Assembly (NCBI RefSeq): GCF_001649575.2
Contig: NC_051451.1
Location: 21,411,788-21,475,787, forward strand
DNA from: Kryptolebias marmoratus
Taxonomy: Eukaryota > Chordata > Actinopteri > Cyprinodontiformes > Rivulidae
Direction of reading: 5' to 3'
DNA length: 64,000 bases
The notes beneath the pieces were generated by a model. That model did no database searches and had not been told where the DNA came from. It saw only the letters and a program-made list of their open reading frames with translations. Shown in pieces: positions 59,189-64,000 of the stretch; position 1 is the stretch's first letter, and the number at the start of each line of letters is the position of its first letter. Position numbers and translations under genes: made by a program.

Positions 59189-62100
59189 ATGGCGGCGGAG
59201 GAGACGTTAACAGCGTGCAATATGGATCTATTCCCGATGGAAACACTAGAAGAGGTGAAGAACAAACTCTGCTCTTTATTTTTCTCCCTTCGCCGGCTCA
59301 CCGTTTATAGACTTTTATCTGTTCCGTAGGCCGGAGGTAGCCTGAATGAGCTCCCTCTGCGCATGGAAAAGTGACACGTGGATGCATCAGTAGTATTTTT
59401 ACTATTAGTTTAAAGAAAATAAACTCAGTCTTGTGAATGCAGCGGTTTTATAACCCTGTTAACGTGATTTTTATGCTGGGTTTGGTTTGAAAAGGCTTGT
59501 TTTGCAGCTCTGAATGAGTTAGCATCGCTTGCCTGGTTGGTTGGCACCAGGATTCCTCCTTTTGTAATAAAAACAGTCGCAACAATATGTGAAGTGACAG
59601 TTGTGCGTTGTTGTCAGAAATTAATGTGGCAAGTGTTGGAGTTGTGTATTTTACGTCAGAAACGTAGCTCTGAGGTTTTTTTTTTTTTTTTTGATGGGTT
59701 GTGTGGTACATTGTGTACACACAGGTGGTGGCAAAGTTTAAATATCCTGCTCTCCCCGTTTCTTATTCCAGTAACCCCACAGCAGGTGTGATCCTGATTT
59801 TTATATCCTAACAGTGGATTAAATGAAGTGTCGTGTGTTAATTTTGCCGGTGTGTAAATTGTGAGTTTCACGCCGGCGCATTGCAGCAAACAGTGTATCA
59901 TCAGCTTCGTGTTCCGCGCACATTAGTAAAGCTTCTTGGTTTTTTACGGAATTATTGTAGCTGGTATACATCTCACACATTTGCAGGCTCTATTACTGCT
60001 GCGAACGGGCAGGTTTTCATTCAAAGCCTGTGTGTGTGTAAAGCCACATGTGGTGATTCACATGCGGGTTGGTTTCACGCATGCGCAGAACAGAGTGTAA
60101 ACTTTGCTGTTTTAATCTTCATGCAAACTGTCTTGGAGAGTTTAAGCGGTGGTGTATCAACAGTTATAGTCAAACTAGCGCTGTTGTAGTTGTGTGTTTT
60201 TACCTTGTTGATTCTAAACGGCCCGCTTTGTTGAAGTGTGTATGGTCTTCCTGTGTACGGCGACAAGGAAGGGTCAAACACGTGGAACGCTACAAACACG
60301 TGGGTTACTGTGGGGGGGAAAAAAAGACTGGGAGCTTCTAAATTTATAATTTTTATCTTCATATTAAATCAGTGTGGTTGCTTCTAATTTTGTAATTTAA
60401 AATGAATAAGAATTTTTACATGTTTTGTACATTTAAAAAAATCAAACCTTTTATTTACAAGTTTAAATACTTTGAGGTGGCCAGTGTGCATTGTTTATTT
60501 TAAATCCTTAAATTTAAAATGGTATAATCTACTTTAAATCCACGTGGATTAATATTTGAAAATTAAATCTTTAGTTTTAACAGTAATCTGCATGTCTATT
60601 TGTCTATATTATTGTTTATTTTAGTTTGTAGGGCTCAAGAAGTCTGTTTTGATTCCAGCTGGAGCTAAAAATAAAAAAAAAAACTATTAAAGCTGTTCTC
60701 GTTTAAACAGGCTAAATTTAAAATTACAGAAGTTCGTAAATATCCTCACAAACACACTCAACAAACATCTGATGGATTAAGTCGAAATGCAGCTGGAATT
60801 TTAAAGACGAGGGAATAAATTCAGGTCCGGTAGTTGTTCTGTTGTGCTGCAGTAACGTGAACTTTCTGGAATAGGTTTTCAAGTAACATGGCGTGTGTGA
60901 TCTTGGGTTACAGAAATTATTTTTCTCTACATATTTAGTGCCATGGCAGTCCTCATAGATGTGTAGCCTTCAAACTTCAGTTTCTATTGAGACAAACTTG
61001 TAGATTTTTACCTGACTGAACCTCATTGAAATCCTTTGTCTGAATCAGTGAAAAGTTGACTTGCTTTGCAACTTTTTATTTAAAGTTATTGTAGAGCTTT
61101 TGTTTATGTCCACTTTGTGTTTTGTGGTGACTACTTTCAGTTTTTATCTGACTCACATCTTCTGATTAATCATTTTGCCAAAACAAAAATCACCCTAACC
61201 CTAACTTTCTTGTTTTTTTATTTTAGACTGGACTCAGGTCAGAGGAAACTTTGGGGGTCCTTCAAAGCTGCATAGATCCCTCCATCCTTTCTATCTTTGA
61301 TGACACATCAGTATTAGAGGCAAGACTGGTTTCACCTTTTTCGTATTTAAAATCTGTTAGCTTTTGTTCATGCTTTGATCAAAATCTCTTGTTGCTGATT
61401 CCTTTAGACTAAAGGATTAGATGAAGAGAGTGAGACCACGCTGCTGACAGCCCTGACGGAGATCTTGGACAACGTGGACGATGAGAACCTGTCGCCGTTC
61501 GACACGTTGCCCGTCTCAGACTTGCTGTCTAATCAGAAGGGCAGAGAACACTCTCCGGTTGGTGCCCAGCTGTTACACAACACCTACCAGACAGCCCACA
61601 TGTGTGACGTTTAAACTGACCTCTCTCTCATTCTGTGTACTGTTGTAGCAGTAATGTCACTGTGCTCCTATGTCTTCTCCAGCTCAAGAGAATACTGTGT
61701 TTGTCTCGTTCCCCCCAAGACAAAGAGACACTCTGTAGCACTAGACCTTCGTCAGCCGGAAAGGTAGGGTTTCCAACTCTTTTCAACCTCTGTGAACCGC
61801 AAACGAATGAAAGTTTGGGCTGAATATTTGCCTCTCCATCTGTACCCAGAGCTTATTCAAGATTCAGACAAACTCTCTCCAGAGAAGTGATGGTGAGGAA
61901 GAAGAAGATGGCTCCTTCACTCTGAGCCCAGACAGACATGGCTCGTCTCCTGAGGGTGATCTGCTTGGCTGGGATGGTCTGGCTCTCCCTTTTCCTGTCA
62001 CCTTTGAGCAAGAGGATGAAGATGCTCTTTCAGTCAGCCTTGGAGACTTGGTCAGACATATGCATCCATATTGTATCCCCATATCTGTAGAGAATGAGAA

Positions 62101-63806
62101 GGGGGAGCACATGATACCTGAAGGGGGCATATTACTTGAAGTTGTGGATCAGGGAGAAAATGGAGAACCTATCTTAACCATCCAAAACATGAGTCTGCCT
62201 GCCTCTGGGCCTCTCAAAGAGCTGCCACTGGACGATCAGGAGAAAGTTTCAGAAGAAGAGGAGCCGTCTGACAGCTCGGAGCATATCGTAGTTGATGATG
62301 AAGATGACGTGCTGCTCCAAAAAAATTGCGAATTTGCTGCTACGGTCACTTCAGTTCTACATTCAGATATGGAAAAAGAAGTCGTCCTTCAGAAAAAGAA
62401 GGGGAATAAAACAAGAAGCCCCTCGCGCAAAAAAAAGAAAAAGAAATGCAAAGAAGAGCAGCAGCCTAAACCTGTGGAGGGAAGGGTTCTGAGGAGTGGT
62501 GCCGTCACAAAACCAGCGCAGGAATTACAGAAGAAGTCTGCCAAAGAAGAGAAGAAGCAAAAGGTCTCAGGGGTTTCCTCAAATTCACCTTCATCTCTTC
62601 TAAACTCTAAAGAAATTAGGCCATGCATAACTAAAGTGCAAACAGAAAACGCCACTACAGCATCACCGACTGTCATAAATGAGAAAGCTGCTCCACTGTT
62701 GTCACCAAATCTGGACACAGTTCCATCAAGTGCTCCTCTTCAGAAGAATCAACCTGAATATTCAGTGAATGCATGGAGCTCCCAGCAGCCCAGTAAAACT
62801 CCAGAACAGCCCATCACACTTCCCTCTGTTCCCCTCTCCTTGGCATCTTCTGAAAACCCCACAGCTGCTCCAAGCTCCGAGGTTCCTGAGATCGCACCCC
62901 CTGTTGGTGCTGCCCCATCGGTCCCAGAACCTAAACCCAAGTCTCTCAGCCTTGAGGAGTACAGGCGGCTTCGGCAGCAGAAAAAGCCGGCTCCGGTGGA
63001 GAAACAAGACAAGAACGGCACCAAGTGGCCCACCCTACCTGAGCTCCCCAAAGAGCTCACCCCCATACCATGCCTGCCTGACCCCAACCCCAAGGACCCC
63101 AGACGTCCCAACACCCAGGTCGCCAAAAAGGAGCTGGAGGATCTCAGGCCTGCTTGGCAGCCGAGGGGCCCAGGAGCTCCACCCACTCCTGAGGCGCTTT
63201 TGGTGCCACCAGCCTACATGATGGCTTCATCCAGCAAAGTCTCATCAGCTGCTGCAGTTCCTAAACCCCAGCAAACACAAGATCCTTCCAACCTGCCCCA
63301 AAAGCCTCCGACTTTTTATTCAGAGAAGAATTTAGCTACACCACAGGCCACTGCAAATCCTGCAGCACCGTGTGCATCTTCAGCTTCTTTAAAACCTGCG
63401 AACCACTTCGTGTCTTCAGTAGATGGGAAAAGTTCTGGAGTCGATAGCCATGCCCAGTCCCAGCCTGTATCTTTAAAGTCTGGAGATCAAACTAAAATAT
63501 GCCCCATGACCTCTGCAGATGTGACCAAACCATCCGCTGCTTCTGGATCTGCTCCGAGTGCCCCCCCGAAGAGCACCATTATTTCCCAGAAGTTACCTGA
63601 AGTCACTGCTTCTACCTCATTAACCGACCCAGATAGCAAATCTTCCAAACTCAAAGCCAGTCATGTTGAATCTTCTCCCGCTGCTCCTTTAAAAACCTTT
63701 AGTCCAAAAACACAACCCTTGGTGCTTAAAACGAAAGAAAATTCAACGAACCAAAGAGACAAAGACGCCACACAGGAGTTGATCGGGGCGTTCACCAGTG
63801 AAATAG
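59189..63806 (+). CDS. pprc1: PPARG coactivator-related protein 1 (PRC), first five coding exons, gene runs off the right edge
   Basis: PPRC1 is a serum-inducible PGC-1-family coactivator that works with NRF-1, CREB and HCF-1 to drive mitochondrial-biogenesis genes. Exons: 59189-59254, 61227-61319, 61408-61557, 61683-61763, 61850-63806; all join in phase, about 782 codons in view. Diagnostic stretches: TLLTALTEILDN in exon 3 (the PGC-1 acidic activation region), LSRSP after it, LVRHMHPYCIPISVEN and the SLEEYRRLRQQKKPAP block in exon 5, and a last EIG before donor G|GTACGC. These match human PPRC1 as I remember it. The Pro/Ser/Ala-rich middle is family-typical. The RS-rich and RRM C-terminus lies outside the window. 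The intron after exon 2 begins GC. The exon 3 donor (GTTGGT) is weak. It is divergent from ldb1, the same order as in mammals. Confidence 0.94.
60078..60302. promoter_or_regulatory. pprc1: NRF-1-like and paired E-box sites in pprc1 intron 1
   Basis: CGCATGCGCA at 60078-60087 fits the NRF-1 half-palindrome consensus, and two CACGTG E-boxes lie at 60279-60284 and 60297-60302, all within 1.1 kb of the first exon. Confidence 0.4.
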
Positions 63807-63890
63807 GTACGCTTGAAGTTTTATAACTGAAATTTAGGTTGTGCAATAAGCAGTCATCAAAATTCTGCGCCGTTTTCATTTTATTATACA

Positions 63891-64000
63891 GGTGCTGGTC
63901 ATAAAATTAGAATATCATGAAAAAGTAGATTGATTTCAGTAATTCCATTTAAAAAGTGAAACTTGTATATTATATTCATACATTACATACAAACTCATAT
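63891..64000 (+). mobile_element. 5' end of a teleost interspersed DNA-type repeat, cut by window edge
   Basis: Begins 'acaggtgctggtcataaaat' and continues 'aagtgaaacttgtatattat', a start I recognise as highly repeated in fish genomes. It lies inside the pprc1 intron after exon 5. Confidence 0.6.

Noticed and set aside
62749..63221. Frames of 145-150 codons on both strands
   Set aside because: Alternative-frame shadows of pprc1 exon 5 in Pro/Ser-rich coding sequence.

Overview
This is a vertebrate, almost certainly teleost (probably percomorph), nuclear window. It has intron-split genes with GT-AG and a few GC-AG introns, AT-rich intergenic DNA, Pol III-type SINEs, Tc1/mariner-like and hAT-like repeats, and many microsatellites. 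I could assign four protein-coding genes from conserved protein motifs. The human 10q24.32 block HPS6-LDB1-PPRC1 is preserved, with a prominin gene inserted that I know of no counterpart for at that place in mammals.

Layout: 1-11.4 kb is gene-free and repeat-bearing (a TA-flanked inverted-repeat element at 5.8-6.6 kb, an hAT-type MITE at 10.0 kb, a long TTA microsatellite at 10.4 kb). hps6 (+, single coding exon) occupies 11.8-14.6 kb. After a non-coding stretch with one SINE, a prominin gene (-, 23 coding exons, 833 codons when joined) runs from 30.74 to 19.80 kb, convergent with hps6. Between prominin and ldb1 (30.7-37.3 kb) lie a set of small, phase-compatible putative exons, a snap-back MITE, a decayed Tc1-like transposon and a conserved-looking non-coding block. 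ldb1 (-, 11 coding exons, 408 codons) runs from 52.39 to 37.29 kb; its first intron is about 10 kb and holds a GC-rich probable second promoter near 44.4-45.0 kb. The 52.4-59.0 kb stretch is the divergent intergenic region shared with pprc1 (+), whose first five coding exons (59.19-63.81 kb) are present before the window ends in an intron inside another repeat.

The gene products are functionally unrelated: HPS6 is a BLOC-2 subunit for lysosome-related organelles, prominin is a pentaspan glycoprotein of membrane protrusions, LDB1 is a nuclear LIM-domain adaptor, and PPRC1 is a PGC-1-family coactivator of mitochondrial-biogenesis genes. The unit is one of conserved synteny rather than pathway. 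Because human PROM1 lies close to LDB2 (with TAPT1), a prominin beside ldb1 suggests an old duplicated prominin-LDB block, so this gene is probably the third prominin lost in mammals (prom3-like).

Coordinates of splice sites were read by hand from consensus sites, reading-phase continuity and protein similarity remembered from the families. No alignment was run. Non-coding calls rest on visible terminal repeats, target-site duplications and copies seen in this window.
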